DNA from: Kitasatospora sp. GAS204B
GTDB taxonomy: Bacteria; Actinomycetota; Actinomycetes; Streptomycetales; Streptomycetaceae
Direction of reading: 5' to 3'
Assembly (NCBI RefSeq): GCF_029892155.1
Contig: NZ_JARZAG010000006.1
Location: forward strand, 124,001 to 188,000
Length of the DNA: 64,000 nucleotides
The notes under the pieces were generated by a model. That model was not told the origin of the DNA. It saw only the letters and a list, made by a program, of their open reading frames with translations, and searched no databases. The position numbers and the translations under genes are program-made. Below are positions 20,024 to 28,015 of the stretch, in pieces; position 1 is the stretch's first letter; each line of letters begins with the position of its first letter.

Positions 20024-20929
20024 ATGTCCCGTACTGCCCGCTTCTCCCGCACGGCCCGCACGGCTCACCCCACGCACCTCGCCCGCCCCGCACGCCTCGC
20101 CCGCCCCGGCCGGGCCTCCGGCCACGCGGTCCGCGCCGCCGCCACGGTCGCCGCCGCGCTGCTGGCGACGGCCGTCGCCGTCCCCGCCCACGCCGACACC
20201 GCCGGGCGCGACTTCCAGCCCAGCCACCCCGAGCGCGACTACGCCGGGTCCACCGTCGTCGCCCACGAGGGCAGAGGCCCCGCCGGAGCGCCGAAGCCGC
20301 TGGTCACCCAGACCCCCGGCCTGGACGTCTCCAGCTACCAGGGCAACGTCAACTGGTCCACGGCCGCCGCCGACGGCGCCCGGTTCGCGTACGTCAAGGC
20401 CACCGAGGGCACCGGCTACACCAACCCGTACTTCGCCCAGCAGTACAACGGCAGCTACAACGCCGGCCTGATCCGCGGCGCCTACCACTTCGCGCTGCCC
20501 AACGCCTCCAGCGGCGCCACCCAGGCCGGCTACTTCGTCGGCCACGGCGGCGGCTGGTCGGCCGACGGCAAGACCCTGCCGCCCGCCCTGGACATCGAGT
20601 ACAACCCCTACGGCGCCACCTGCTACGGCCTCAGCCAGAGCGCGATGGTGAGCTGGATCCACGACTTCGGCAACACGGTCGCCAGGCTCACCGGCCGGTA
20701 CCCGACGATCTACACCACCACCGACTGGTGGAGCACCTGCACCGGCAACAACGGCGGCTTCGGCACCACCGACCCGCTCTGGATCGCCCGCTACGCGAGC
20801 TCGCCGGGCACCCTGCCGAACGGCTGGTCCTACCAGACCTTCTGGCAGTACTCGGACGCCGGGACCTTCCCCGGCGACCAGGACTACTTCAACGGTGACG
20901 CCAGCCGCCTGCAGGCGCTGGCAGGCTGA
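20024..20929 (+). CDS. Secreted GH25 lysozyme (muramidase)
   Basis: A 301-residue exported glycoside hydrolase that cleaves peptidoglycan between MurNAc and GlcNAc. The long basic signal region (about 1-62, RTARFSRTARTA then AAATVAAALLATAVAVPAHA) ends at an AxA cleavage site. The catalytic domain starts at PGLDVSSYQGNVNW (Asp of the DxxxxQG motif). It continues with YVKATEGTGYTNP, AYHFALP and PALDIEYNPYG, the catalytic DxE, and ends with FWQYSD. The ATG at 20024 follows AAGGAGCG. No cell-wall anchor is seen. Likely role is wall turnover or antibacterial lysis. Confidence 0.93.
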   Translation: MSRTARFSRTARTAHPTHLARPARLARPGRASGHAVRAAATVAAALLATAVAVPAHADTAGRDFQPSHPERDYAGSTVVAHEGRGPAGAPKPLVTQTPGLDVSSYQGNVNWSTAAADGARFAYVKATEGTGYTNPYFAQQYNGSYNAGLIRGAYHFALPNASSGATQAGYFVGHGGGWSADGKTLPPALDIEYNPYGATCYGLSQSAMVSWIHDFGNTVARLTGRYPTIYTTTDWWSTCTGNNGGFGTTDPLWIARYASSPGTLPNGWSYQTFWQYSDAGTFPGDQDYFNGDASRLQALAG

Positions 20930-21364
20930 TCGGCACCGCAACCAGGCGCGAGCGCGGGGGGCAGGGCGTGAGCCGTGCCCCCCGCGCTCGGCCAGTTCGC
21001 GACGGCCATGGCGGTCAAGGTGACCGCACCGGTGGCCGGCGGCAGCCCGCAGCAGAGCGCGCCGACCGTTCCCGTCACCCGCCGGATCCGCCGGGTCCAG
21101 GGCGGCCGCGCCGCCCGCTGCCCGAACCCGGGGGCTCCGGCCCAGCTGCTCGGCGGCCTGCCCGGACCGGCGCCCCAGGCCCGCTCCTCGGGTGCCTTCG
21201 TGCGGCGCGTGGCTCGGGACTCGCGCTCGGCCATCTCCGGTCCCCCGTCCTCGTGCCCGGGCGGACCCCGGCCGGCGGCGTCCGTGCCAGCGCATCATGC
21301 CAGGCCGATCCGGCGCTCCGGGAGAAGGGTGCAGGTCGGGCGCGGAAGCGCGAAGCTTGGTCCC
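20930..21364. other. 435-bp gap with unresolved coding potential
   Basis: No recognisable gene. Two overlapping frames stay open through it with G/C-rich third positions, and they share those positions, so base composition cannot choose. One is a plus frame running into the CYTH-CHAD gene. The other is a minus frame from ATG 21234 with a hydrophobic stretch (VTGTVGALCCGLPPATGAVTL) that would overlap the lysozyme end. Neither resembles a family I know. Confidence 0.4.
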
Positions 21365-22900
21365 ATGGCCGATCCGCAAAGGTCGCACAAGTCGCACGGT
21401 TCGCACAGCTCGCACGGGTCCCGCGGTCCGCGTACCGAGAGTGCTCGGACGTACCAGGGCGTGCCGGCCGCACCGCTGCGTCGCGGCGCCCTGCCGAAGG
21501 TGGCCGAGATCGTCGACGGCGAGGCGGAGGAGACGGTCCTGGTCTGCCACGACACGCCCGACCTGCGCCTACTCGCCCACGGTCGCACCCTCAGCGGCCC
21601 GGACCCCGACTGGCGCCTGACCCTGCCGGACGGCACCGAGCGGCACGCCCCACCGGGCGCGGCCGTCCCGGTCGAACTCGCCGACCAGCTGCGCGCCTAC
21701 GCCGGTGGCCGCACGCCGCGCCCAGTCCTGCGGCTGCGCATCCGCCGCAGCCGCACCCTGCTGCGCGACCGAGCCGGGCGCACGCTCGCCGAACTCGACC
21801 GTACCGAGACGCTGGCCCAACCCCTCAGTGCCAACCCGGGCCCGGGGCGGCTGGCCGGCTGGACCGGCACCGAGGTCCGGCTGGTCCACGGCCGCCCCCG
21901 GCTGTTGGCCGTCCTCGACGCGCAGCTGCGCGCCCAAGGTCTCGCCAGCGCGCCCGGCGGCACGCCGACCGACCTGCTCGCCCGCGCCGGCGTCCGCAGG
22001 ACCGGCGCCGGACCCGCCCGCAAGCCCGCCGCCGGCACGGCAGGCGCGGCCCTCGCCGGCTACTTGCGGACCCAGTGCGCCGAACTGCTCGCCCTGGACG
22101 CGGCGGTGCGGCGCGACGAACCGGATGCCGTCCACCGGATGCGGGTCTGCTGCCGTCGGCTGCGCAGCGCCCTGACGGCAGGTCAGAAGCTGCTCCGTGG
22201 CAGCCGGGCAGGCCGGACCGCCGACGAACTCCGCTGGCTCGGACAGGTCCTGGGCCTGGCCCGGGATGCCGAGGCCACCGGCGAACGCCTCGCCGAGGCC
22301 TGCGCCCAGCTGCCGTCGGCCGCCGCACCGCAGCAGCTGGCCGCCGAGCTGGCCGCCCGGTTCCGTCGGCGCTACGCGGCCGCCTATCGGCAGGTGCGCG
22401 AAGTCCTCGACAGCGAGCGCTACTTCCAGCTCCTGGATGCCGTCCGGTGGATCGCCGACCGCCCCCCGCTGCGCCGCCGGGCCCGCCACGGCCGTGGTGA
22501 ACTCGAGCGGCTACTGCGCCGGGAACAGCGCCGCGTCGACCGCCGGATGCGCCTGGCCCTCGCCCGCCCCGTCGGCCCCGGCCGTGACGAAGCGCTGCAC
22601 GCGGCGCGCAAGGCGGCCAAACGCGCCCGCTACACCGCCGAGTTGGCCGGCCCGATCCCCGCCGCCCGGCTGGCCCGCCGGATGCGGGCCCTGCAGGAGG
22701 CCCTCGGCGGCTACCAGGACGCCGTACTGGCCGAGCAGCTGCTTCCCGAACTCGCGGCCGAGGCGCACGCCGAGGGGGAGAACACCTTCGGCTACGGCGT
22801 CCTGCACGCCGCGCAACGCCCTGCGGCGGCAGCCGCCCTGGCGGCGGCCGGTCCCGCCTGGCGCCGGGCCCGCAAGCGGCGCCTGACCAGGTTGCGCTGA
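21365..22900 (+). CDS. CYTH-like and CHAD domain protein
   Basis: A 511-residue protein. Residues about 25-200 resemble a CYTH (triphosphate tunnel) domain: VCHDTPDLRLLAHGRTL, WRLTLPDG, LRLRIRRSRTLL, TGTEVRLVHG. Residues about 225-511 are a CHAD helical domain, rich in conserved His and Arg (DAVHRMRVCCRRLRSAL, LHAARKAAKRARY). CHAD domains bind polyphosphate. The usual ExExK of CYTH is not visible; the equivalent stretch reads RTYQGVPAAPLRRG. Tripolyphosphatase activity is therefore doubtful. An N-terminal SHKSHGSHSSHGS tract is low-complexity. ATG 21365 is chosen because the region upstream lacks similarity. Confidence 0.85.
   Translation: MADPQRSHKSHGSHSSHGSRGPRTESARTYQGVPAAPLRRGALPKVAEIVDGEAEETVLVCHDTPDLRLLAHGRTLSGPDPDWRLTLPDGTERHAPPGAAVPVELADQLRAYAGGRTPRPVLRLRIRRSRTLLRDRAGRTLAELDRTETLAQPLSANPGPGRLAGWTGTEVRLVHGRPRLLAVLDAQLRAQGLASAPGGTPTDLLARAGVRRTGAGPARKPAAGTAGAALAGYLRTQCAELLALDAAVRRDEPDAVHRMRVCCRRLRSALTAGQKLLRGSRAGRTADELRWLGQVLGLARDAEATGERLAEACAQLPSAAAPQQLAAELAARFRRRYAAAYRQVREVLDSERYFQLLDAVRWIADRPPLRRRARHGRGELERLLRREQRRVDRRMRLALARPVGPGRDEALHAARKAAKRARYTAELAGPIPAARLARRMRALQEALGGYQDAVLAEQLLPELAAEAHAEGENTFGYGVLHAAQRPAAAAALAAAGPAWRRARKRRLTRLR
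22172..22186. promoter_or_regulatory. Recurring palindrome (CTGACGGCAGGTCAG)
   Basis: An exact CTGAC-N5-GTCAG inside the CYTH-CHAD gene, in frame as CTG ACG GCA GGT CAG, using the less common GCA and GGT codons. Confidence 0.4.
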
Positions 22901-23074
22901 GGTCCGTGGCGGTCCCGGCCGGTCCCGATGCGGCCGCCCCGGAGGCGTCCGGCGACGTGGCGGAGGCCGGACCACTCGAATGGTCGTATGCGGCCGAATC
23001 TTTCCCTTGCTACTCTGTGGTGTCCGCTATTTGACGCCCCGTCACGATCCGGGGCCGGGGAGGAGGCGGTCCAC

Positions 23075-24442
23075 GTGTCCGACCAACTGCACACCGAGGC
23101 AAGCGTGTCGCGCCCGCCCGCGGTGCCGAGCCCTGCTCCGCCGAGCGCCCCAGCAGAGATCCCGTCGGCGATCGCGCCGGCCGCGCTGCCGCCGTGGCTC
23201 GACCTGGCCGCCCCCGCCTTCTGGCGCCTCCCCGACCCCCAACGGGCCGCCGCCTTCCGCCACTTGCGCAGCCTCCCCGCGCCGGTCCACTTCGTCGAGC
23301 GCCCCGCCGGCCCGCTGCGCCGCGAGCGCGGCTTCCACGCCTTGGTCCGCCATGCCGACGTGCTCGCGGCCAGCCGCAACCCACAGGTCTTCCGCAGCGC
23401 GCCCGGTGTCACCACGCCCGAGCCGGCCCGCTGGGTCCGCCTGCTGTTCGGCGACTCCATGGTCAACCTGGACGATCCGCGTCACGCCCAGCTGCGCCGG
23501 ATCGTCGCCCGCGCCTTCACCCCGCGCCTGATCGCCCGGGTCGAGGAGGACATCCGGGCCACCGCCGCCCGGATCGTCGACCGGGTGATCGCCGAGCGCC
23601 CGGCGGACTTCGTTCCCGCCGTCGCCGCGCAGCTCCCGTTCCAGGTCATCTGCGCGATGATGGGCATCCCCGAGGAGCACCGCCCGCTGATCCTGCGCCA
23701 GATCGACCAGGCCTCCGAGCACACCGGCGTGCACCGCCCGCTGCGCGAGCGGATCCGGCTGCCGGGGCAGGGCCTGCGGGCGCTGGCCCGCTTGCAGCGG
23801 CTGGTCGCCCGGCTGGGCTGCGAGCGCCGCCGCCACCCCACCGAGGACCTGATCTCGGCGCTGGTCGGCGCCGACCTCGACGGGCGTGGCCTGACCGGTC
23901 GCGAGCTCGGCGCCTTCTTCTCGCTGCTCCTGGTGGCCGGCGTCGAGACCACCCGCAACGCGCTCGCCCACGGCCTGCACCTGCTGAGCACCCACCCCGA
24001 GCAGCGGGCCCTGCTGCTGGCCGAGCCCGAACGCCGGCTGGACGGCGCGGTGGACGAGATCCTCCGCCACGCCACCCCTATCATCCAGTTCCGCCGCACC
24101 CTGGCCGCCGACCACCAGCTGGGCGGCGCCCAGCTGGCCCGAGGCGACCAGGTCCTGCTCTGCTACGCCGCCGCCAACCGGGACGAGTCCGTCTTCCCCG
24201 ATCCCGACGCCTTCGACATCACCCGGGATCCCAACCCGCAGCTCGCCTTCGGCGGCGGTGGTCCGCACTTCTGCCTCGGTGCCCACCTGGCCCGGCAGGA
24301 GATGAAGGCCCTCTACCGCGAACTCTTCAGTCGCCTGCCCGACATCCGCTCGACCGCCGCCCCCGAGATCGTCCCGTCGAACTTCGACCACCGCGTCCGC
24401 TCGCTGGCCTTCACTTTCACGCCTCCCGCCGTCGGCGGGTGA
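23075..24442 (+). CDS. Cytochrome P450
   Basis: A 455-residue soluble bacterial P450 monooxygenase. It shows the I-helix LLLVAGVETTRNALAHG (acid-Thr replaced by Glu-Thr-Thr as in many CYPs), the K-helix EILRHATPIIQFRRTL, and the heme loop FGGGGPHFCLGAHLARQEM with the Cys ligand near residue 400. A Pro/Ala-rich leader of about 40 residues precedes the fold. The GTG start follows GAGGAGG. There is no ferredoxin or reductase gene beside it, so it must borrow electron partners. The similarity suggests CYP125/CYP124-like sterol or fatty-acid hydroxylases, but the subfamily is uncertain. Confidence 0.93.
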   Translation: MSDQLHTEASVSRPPAVPSPAPPSAPAEIPSAIAPAALPPWLDLAAPAFWRLPDPQRAAAFRHLRSLPAPVHFVERPAGPLRRERGFHALVRHADVLAASRNPQVFRSAPGVTTPEPARWVRLLFGDSMVNLDDPRHAQLRRIVARAFTPRLIARVEEDIRATAARIVDRVIAERPADFVPAVAAQLPFQVICAMMGIPEEHRPLILRQIDQASEHTGVHRPLRERIRLPGQGLRALARLQRLVARLGCERRRHPTEDLISALVGADLDGRGLTGRELGAFFSLLLVAGVETTRNALAHGLHLLSTHPEQRALLLAEPERRLDGAVDEILRHATPIIQFRRTLAADHQLGGAQLARGDQVLLCYAAANRDESVFPDPDAFDITRDPNPQLAFGGGGPHFCLGAHLARQEMKALYRELFSRLPDIRSTAAPEIVPSNFDHRVRSLAFTFTPPAVGG

Positions 24443-24530
24443 GGAGGCGTCGGTGAGCGGGAGAGTACTGGGCAGTCCAGTTCTCCGCCGGATATCGTGC
24501 CGGTTACGCCAGACAGATGGGAGCACGGAC

Positions 24531-24746
24531 ATGGCCGACCCGGTGAAGGGCCCTGCCAGCTACTTTCCTGCGATAGAGAAGAAGTACGGCCGTCCGGTCA
24601 CGGAGTGGAAGGACCTGATCCGCTCCTCGCCGCTGGCCCGGCACATGGAGCTCGTCGGCTGGCTCAAGACCGAGCACGGGCTGGGGCACGGCCACGCCAA
24701 CGCGCTCGTGGCGCACACCCTCGCCGAAAAGCCGCCGTCCGACTGA
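24531..24746 (+). CDS. DUF4287 small protein
   Basis: A 71-residue protein matching the DUF4287 pattern: GPASYFPAIEKKYGRPVTEWKDLI, then HMELVGWLKTEHGLGHGHANALVAHTL. Proteins of this family occur across actinobacteria, alone or fused to DUF5655, with no known function; a helical DNA-binding-like fold is possible. The ATG is preceded by GGGAGCACGGAC. Its last codons form the left arm of a strong terminator hairpin. Confidence 0.88.
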   Translation: MADPVKGPASYFPAIEKKYGRPVTEWKDLIRSSPLARHMELVGWLKTEHGLGHGHANALVAHTLAEKPPSD

Positions 24747-24762
24747 GGCGTCGGACGGCGGC
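24731..24762 (+). terminator. Strong hairpin at DUF4287 gene end
   Basis: A perfect 13-bp stem (24731-24743 with 24750-24762) and 6-nt loop. The left arm overlaps the last codons and the loop holds the stop. It likely serves both convergent genes. Confidence 0.7.
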
Positions 24763-24799
24763 GTTCGGGCACGCAGGCGGGGGCGGGGCCCGGCGGTCC

Positions 24800-25051
24800 C
24801 TAACCGAAGATCGAGAAGCTGAGGTGAGCGAAAGCCACGTCGAGGCCGTAGACGAGCATCACCATCACGACCACGAAGGTCAGTACCACGCCGGTGTAGG
24901 ACGTCAGCTCGGAGCGCGTCGGCCAGACGACCTTGCGCAGCTCGGCGACGATCTGCCGGTAGAACAGCGACATCCGCGCCAGCAGGCCGCGCACGCCGCG
25001 CCCCTTCGGCGAGGATGACTTGCCCCGCTCACGGGTGGTAGGTCCAGCCAT
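24800..25051 (-). CDS. secE: SecE translocase subunit (isolated copy)
   Basis: An 83-residue single-span SecE, which clamps SecY in the SecYEG channel. A basic N-terminus (RERGKSSSPKGRG) leads into the amphipathic helix LFYRQIVAELRKVVWPTRSELTSYT, the family signature, then one hydrophobic span (VVLTFVVVMVMLVYGLDVAF). The usual streptomycete secE is followed by nusG and rplK. Here the downstream neighbour is a convergent DUF4287 gene, so this is an extra copy or a relocated one. A pth remnant lies upstream. Confidence 0.9.
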   Translation of the reverse strand: MAGPTTRERGKSSSPKGRGVRGLLARMSLFYRQIVAELRKVVWPTRSELTSYTGVVLTFVVVMVMLVYGLDVAFAHLSFSIFG

Positions 25052-25182
25052 GCGCCGACGCCTTTCCCCTGGACGCCTCCGGAACCGGCGGGAGGTGTCT
25101 GAGTCCTGGCTTCCAGCGTACGGACGAACAGGGAAGCCTCTACTCGGGAAGCCGCGCGGCGAAAAGGGGCGTGGGCCTGCGG

Positions 25183-25558
25183 TCACCGCCGGTTCGCGGT
25201 CTGCGGCAGGTCCTTCGGCGGCGTCTGTGCGGCGTGCAGCCCGTTCTGTGCCTTGCTCAGACCCCCCACCCCCGGTGCCTCGGCGGCGCCCGCGCAGCGC
25301 GTCACCAGGTCGCTCAGCGCCGACTGGTCGGTCCGGGTGAACTCCTGGAGGACGAACGCGCCGATCGCCCGGCCTTTGGGCGGTCGCCCGATCCCGAAAC
25401 GCAGCCGGAGGAAGCCCCCGTCCCCCGTGCCTTGCCCACCGAACGCGCCCCGCTCTGCCCGGGCGAGCCGTCAGAGGCCCGCAGGATGCCCGCGAGCGGG
25501 CCTCCGCACAGGTTGATGGTCCACTGGGGCTCGGCGAGCGCCACGCGGCGGTCCTCGA
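25183..25558 (-). pseudogene. pth: Peptidyl-tRNA hydrolase (pth) remnant
   Basis: On the minus strand one frame reads RRVALAEPQWTINLCGGPLAG, matching the Pth segment VVLAKPxxxMNLSGGPV. The next readable frame gives FLRLRFGIGRPPKGRAIG and AFVLQEFTRTDQSALSDLV, matching the Pth C-terminal part, and ends at TGA 25185. The two pieces are in different frames. The N-terminal region with the catalytic His and the central HDELDLP...GGGxxGHNGL block is missing. It is therefore a decayed copy; the essential pth must be elsewhere. Confidence 0.8.
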
Positions 25559-25566
25559 CCTCGACG

Positions 25567-25624
25567 CAGCACGGCCTGCCGCACCACCCCCCAGGAACCG
25601 GGGATGGTGCGGCAGGCCGTGCTG
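25567..25624. repeat. 58-nt hairpin with 20-bp perfect arms
   Basis: Arms 25567-25586 and 25605-25624 are exact inverse complements (CAGCACGGCC... with ...GGCCGTGCTG). Four more C:G pairs continue inside with one bulged A. It lies between the pth relic and the lipoprotein gene. It could be a bidirectional terminator or an inserted palindromic element. Confidence 0.8.
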
Positions 25625-25695
25625 GGTGGGCGAGCAGGTCGAACAGTCCGCTGAGATCCCCCAGGTACCGCGGATCCGTCCCCCCAACTGGTGCC

Positions 25696-26301
25696 TCAGT
25701 AGCGCTGCGCGGTCGCGACCTTCGGGTTCAGTGCGGCCCCTGCGGACTTGGTGCTGACCGCGACGGGCGCTGCCCGCTGGCCCGGCCCGAGGTTCTGGGC
25801 GCCCACCACGTCGCTGTCCACCAGGGTGCCGGAGGCGTCGGTGAAGTCGATCCGCACCGCGTAGGAGGCGGCGCTGGAACCGCTGTTGGTGATGTTCACC
25901 ACCACCGCCGTCAGCCCGCCGGTCGTGCTCGTCGGCACGCCGGTGAGGGTGATGTCCCCGATGGCGTTGCCGCTCCCGGCCGTGGTCGCCAGCGCGGCCG
26001 AGGCAGAGGCCTGGGCCCCGGCAGCCGCCGCGGAGACCGACGCCCCGAAGGACGCGGCCGCGGAGGAAGCGGAGGAGACCGCGGCCGACACGGAGGCCTG
26101 GGCGGAGGAGGCGAGCGATCCCAGTCCGGAGGGAGTGGACCCCGAGAACGAGGCCGTCGCCGGTGAGAAGGACGGCGTACTGGACGACGCCGTGGCCGGG
26201 TGTCCGGAGGAGCTGCTGCACGCCGACAGACCGGCCAGGCAACCTGTCGTCACGACCAAAGCCGCCACCGGCCGGCGCCAGGCCCCGCCGGTCGCGCCCA
26301 T
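25696..26301 (-). CDS. Secreted lipoprotein with Ser/Ala-rich stalk
   Basis: A 201-residue lipoprotein. The signal peptide (RRPVAALVVTTGCLAGLSAC) ends in the lipobox LSAC, so Cys is lipidated and the protein faces outward. A long Ser/Ala/Thr/Gly stalk (about 30-105) follows, with heptad-like SSAQASVSAAVSSASSAAAS. The C-terminal domain (GDITLTGVPTSTTGGLTAVVVNITNSGSSAASYAVRIDFTDASG) is a beta-sandwich of the FxLYD/DUF4352 type. Function unknown. ATG 26301 is preferred; GTG starts at 26307, 26322 and 26334 would lengthen the N-terminus. Confidence 0.85.
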   Translation of the reverse strand: MGATGGAWRRPVAALVVTTGCLAGLSACSSSSGHPATASSSTPSFSPATASFSGSTPSGLGSLASSAQASVSAAVSSASSAAASFGASVSAAAAGAQASASAALATTAGSGNAIGDITLTGVPTSTTGGLTAVVVNITNSGSSAASYAVRIDFTDASGTLVDSDVVGAQNLGPGQRAAPVAVSTKSAGAALNPKVATAQRY

Positions 26302-26610
26302 TCCCACGTACCCTCTGCTCACGGATCCGCCCACGGTTGATGGCCGGGACCGCTCCCGTGCCGCCTGCCCTCACCGTGACCCGGCCGGACAACCGCCGCG
26401 AGCCGTGCTGGCCCATCCGGTGCCGCGTGCCGGCCGGCTGCTGCTCGGCCGGGACGGCGGCCGCGTCGACGCCCCGGGGGCGGTGGCAGACGGCGCACGA
26501 CGGCAGTACTACGCTCGACTGCCTTCTCGAGCGTCTCGCTGAGCCGGGTACACCGTCCGCCGCCCGCCGTCCGATCATCATTTGACCAACTGACCGAAAG
26601 TCATGCTGAT
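26302..26610. other. Divergent 309-bp intergenic region
   Basis: It separates the lipoprotein gene and the phosphatase gene and must carry both promoters. At its right end, next to the phosphatase start, lies a one-mismatch copy of the recurring palindrome. No small gene was recognised. Confidence 0.5.
26590..26604. promoter_or_regulatory. Near-copy of recurring palindrome (CTGACCGAAAGTCAT)
   Basis: One mismatch, ending 6 bp before the phosphatase start codon, so it covers the expected ribosome-binding or promoter-proximal region. Confidence 0.35.
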
Positions 26611-27099
26611 ATGCGACCCACCCTCTTCACCGTCGACCACCCCGGCCCGGGCCGGCTGAGCACCATGGCGAGGCCGCGTGGCAACGACTGGCTGGACGAC
26701 GAGATGGCGGCGCTGAAGGCGGCCGGCGTCGCCATCCTGGTCTGCGCCCTCACCGAGCCCGAACGCGAGGAGCTCGGGCTTGCCGAGGAACCCCGGTCGG
26801 CCGCGGCGGCCGGGTTGCGGTTCGTCGAGATACCCATCCCCGACCGCACCGTGCCGGACCTTCCCGCGATCCTGCCCGCTCTGCGGCAACTCGCCGCCGA
26901 ACTGGCCGACGGCGCGCACGTCGTCACCCACTGCCGGGCCGGCATCGGACGCTCCTCGCTGCTCGCCGCCGCGCTCCTCATCCTCAACGGCACGGCGGCC
27001 GACACCGCCTGGCGCCGGATCGAACGAGCCCGCGGGCTCGCCGTCCCGGACACCGCCGAGCAGCGTGAGTGGACGAACTACGTTCCCGTGCAGGCATGA
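26611..27099 (+). CDS. Dual-specificity/tyrosine phosphatase-like protein
   Basis: A 162-residue cysteine phosphatase. The P-loop reads HCRAGIGRSS (CxxxxxR with Cys nucleophile and Arg, followed by Ser). The general-acid loop is probably IPIPDRTVPD. It opens MRPTLFTVDHPGPGRLSTMARPRGNDWL, as in actinobacterial DSP-like proteins. It could act on phospho-Tyr/Ser proteins or on a small phosphate ester. No kinase is adjacent. No clear Shine-Dalgarno precedes the ATG. Confidence 0.9.
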   Translation: MRPTLFTVDHPGPGRLSTMARPRGNDWLDDEMAALKAAGVAILVCALTEPEREELGLAEEPRSAAAAGLRFVEIPIPDRTVPDLPAILPALRQLAAELADGAHVVTHCRAGIGRSSLLAAALLILNGTAADTAWRRIERARGLAVPDTAEQREWTNYVPVQA

Positions 27100-27574
27100 T
27101 GACAATCTCTCAGGTATGACCGGGGATTGAAATGGGCGACTCCGGGCGCGCCGCCTGATGGCATGGGTCGCCCTGAGCTCCTACGGTCTACGGTCGGTGA
27201 CGTGTCGTCAGCCGTCATCATTCGTTGCTCGGCGGCTCCCGGACGGGCCGTGTGGAGCCCAACTTCCCTCTCTTCCTCGGACGGGTCAATGGAGCGGCCT
27301 TGACCGGTCATTCAGTTGAGCCGGTCGGGCGGAATGCCGAACCGGGTGGGCGCGTGTCGGCTTGACCCGGGTATTTCATGGCCATTTCACTTCCGGTGAC
27401 CGCCTACCAGTACCCGAAGTCCCAGTGCCTGAAGTCCTGGCCGTCACTTCTCAATTCGTGATCCGTCGTCACTCGCACCCTGGCGTGCGCCCACCGCGAT
27501 CGGCCACCTTCTCGTGCGGCGGATCAGGCCGGGTCGGCGGCAGGCCCGTCCATTCCATCTCCGGAGGAATTCCC
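27100..27574. other. 475-bp intergenic region, lower G+C
   Basis: No gene seen. It is noticeably less G+C-rich than its flanks. It carries a one-mismatch copy of the recurring palindrome (27197-27211) and a short imperfect direct repeat (CAGTACCCGAAGTC and CAGTGCCTGAAGTC, about 27410-27437). It probably holds the promoter of the downstream secreted-protein group. Confidence 0.5.
27197..27211. promoter_or_regulatory. Near-copy of recurring palindrome (GTGACGTGTCGTCAG)
   Basis: One mismatch, in the long leader upstream of the Tat-protein/DUF4331 genes. Confidence 0.35.
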
Positions 27575-27898
27575 ATGTCCTTGGAAAATCCCGCGACTGA
27601 CGCCCCGTCCGACGGCCCGTCCCGTCGGCACCTGATGCGGCAGGCGGCTGCCGTCGGTGCTGCCGGGCTCGCGGTGAGCCTGGTCGCCGGTGCCGGCAGC
27701 GGCGCGGCCGCCGCCGGCAACGCCGACAGGTCGCCGGCCGGTGAACAGGTGCCCGCGCCGGCCACCGAGCACGATGAGCCGATGATCGTGCACGTCCGCG
27801 ACGCGCGGACCGGCCGGCTCGACCTGTTCAGCGGCGAGAAGCACCACGTCGTCCAGGATCCGGCACTGGCCGCCGCGCTGGTCCGCGCGCTGGGCTGA
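27575..27898 (+). CDS. Small Tat-type secreted protein
   Basis: A 107-residue protein with a twin-arginine-like signal (SRRHLMRQAAAVGAAGLAVSLVAGA) and a short mature part rich in Glu, Asp and His (EHDEPMIVHVRDARTGRLDLFSGEKHHVVQDPALAAALVRAL). The latter resembles the tail of Tat-exported twin-arginine proteins that travel with DUF4331 genes. RBS CCGGAGGAAT is strong. A one-mismatch copy of the recurring palindrome overlaps codons 8-13 (27597-27611). Function unknown. Confidence 0.8.
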   Translation: MSLENPATDAPSDGPSRRHLMRQAAAVGAAGLAVSLVAGAGSGAAAAGNADRSPAGEQVPAPATEHDEPMIVHVRDARTGRLDLFSGEKHHVVQDPALAAALVRALG

Positions 27899-28015
27899 CC
27901 CGCTCCACCCAGCCCCGCACTCTCCGGTCGGCCGGCCTCGGCGTCGATCCGCCCGGGTCGGCCGGCCCACCCCGCTCCTGCCCCCACACCACTGACAACC
28001 CCCTGTGAGGTTCCC

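Larger units (their letters stand above)
25052..25695. other. 644-bp region holding a gene remnant and a large hairpin
   Basis: Between secE and the lipoprotein gene there is no intact gene. It holds a frameshifted pth relic (25183-25558) and a 58-nt perfect-arm hairpin (25567-25624), annotated separately. The rest shows nothing I can identify. Confidence 0.7.

Noticed and set aside
20884-21234. A 116-codon minus frame with a hydrophobic stretch
   Set aside because: It overlaps the lysozyme end, resembles no family, and shares its third positions with an open plus frame, so composition gives no support. Left as an unresolved gap.
22970-22985. GACCA-N6-TGGTC palindrome upstream of the P450
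   Set aside because: Only 5-bp arms, and no second copy in the window; could be chance.
25052-25182. A possible nusG or rplK start near the secE copy
   Set aside because: No NusG or ribosomal-protein motif is readable on either strand; only the pth relic is.
27078-27311. A 77-codon minus frame in the long leader of the Tat-protein gene
   Set aside because: Weak start context and no similarity; the region is lower in G/C and looks like leader or promoter.
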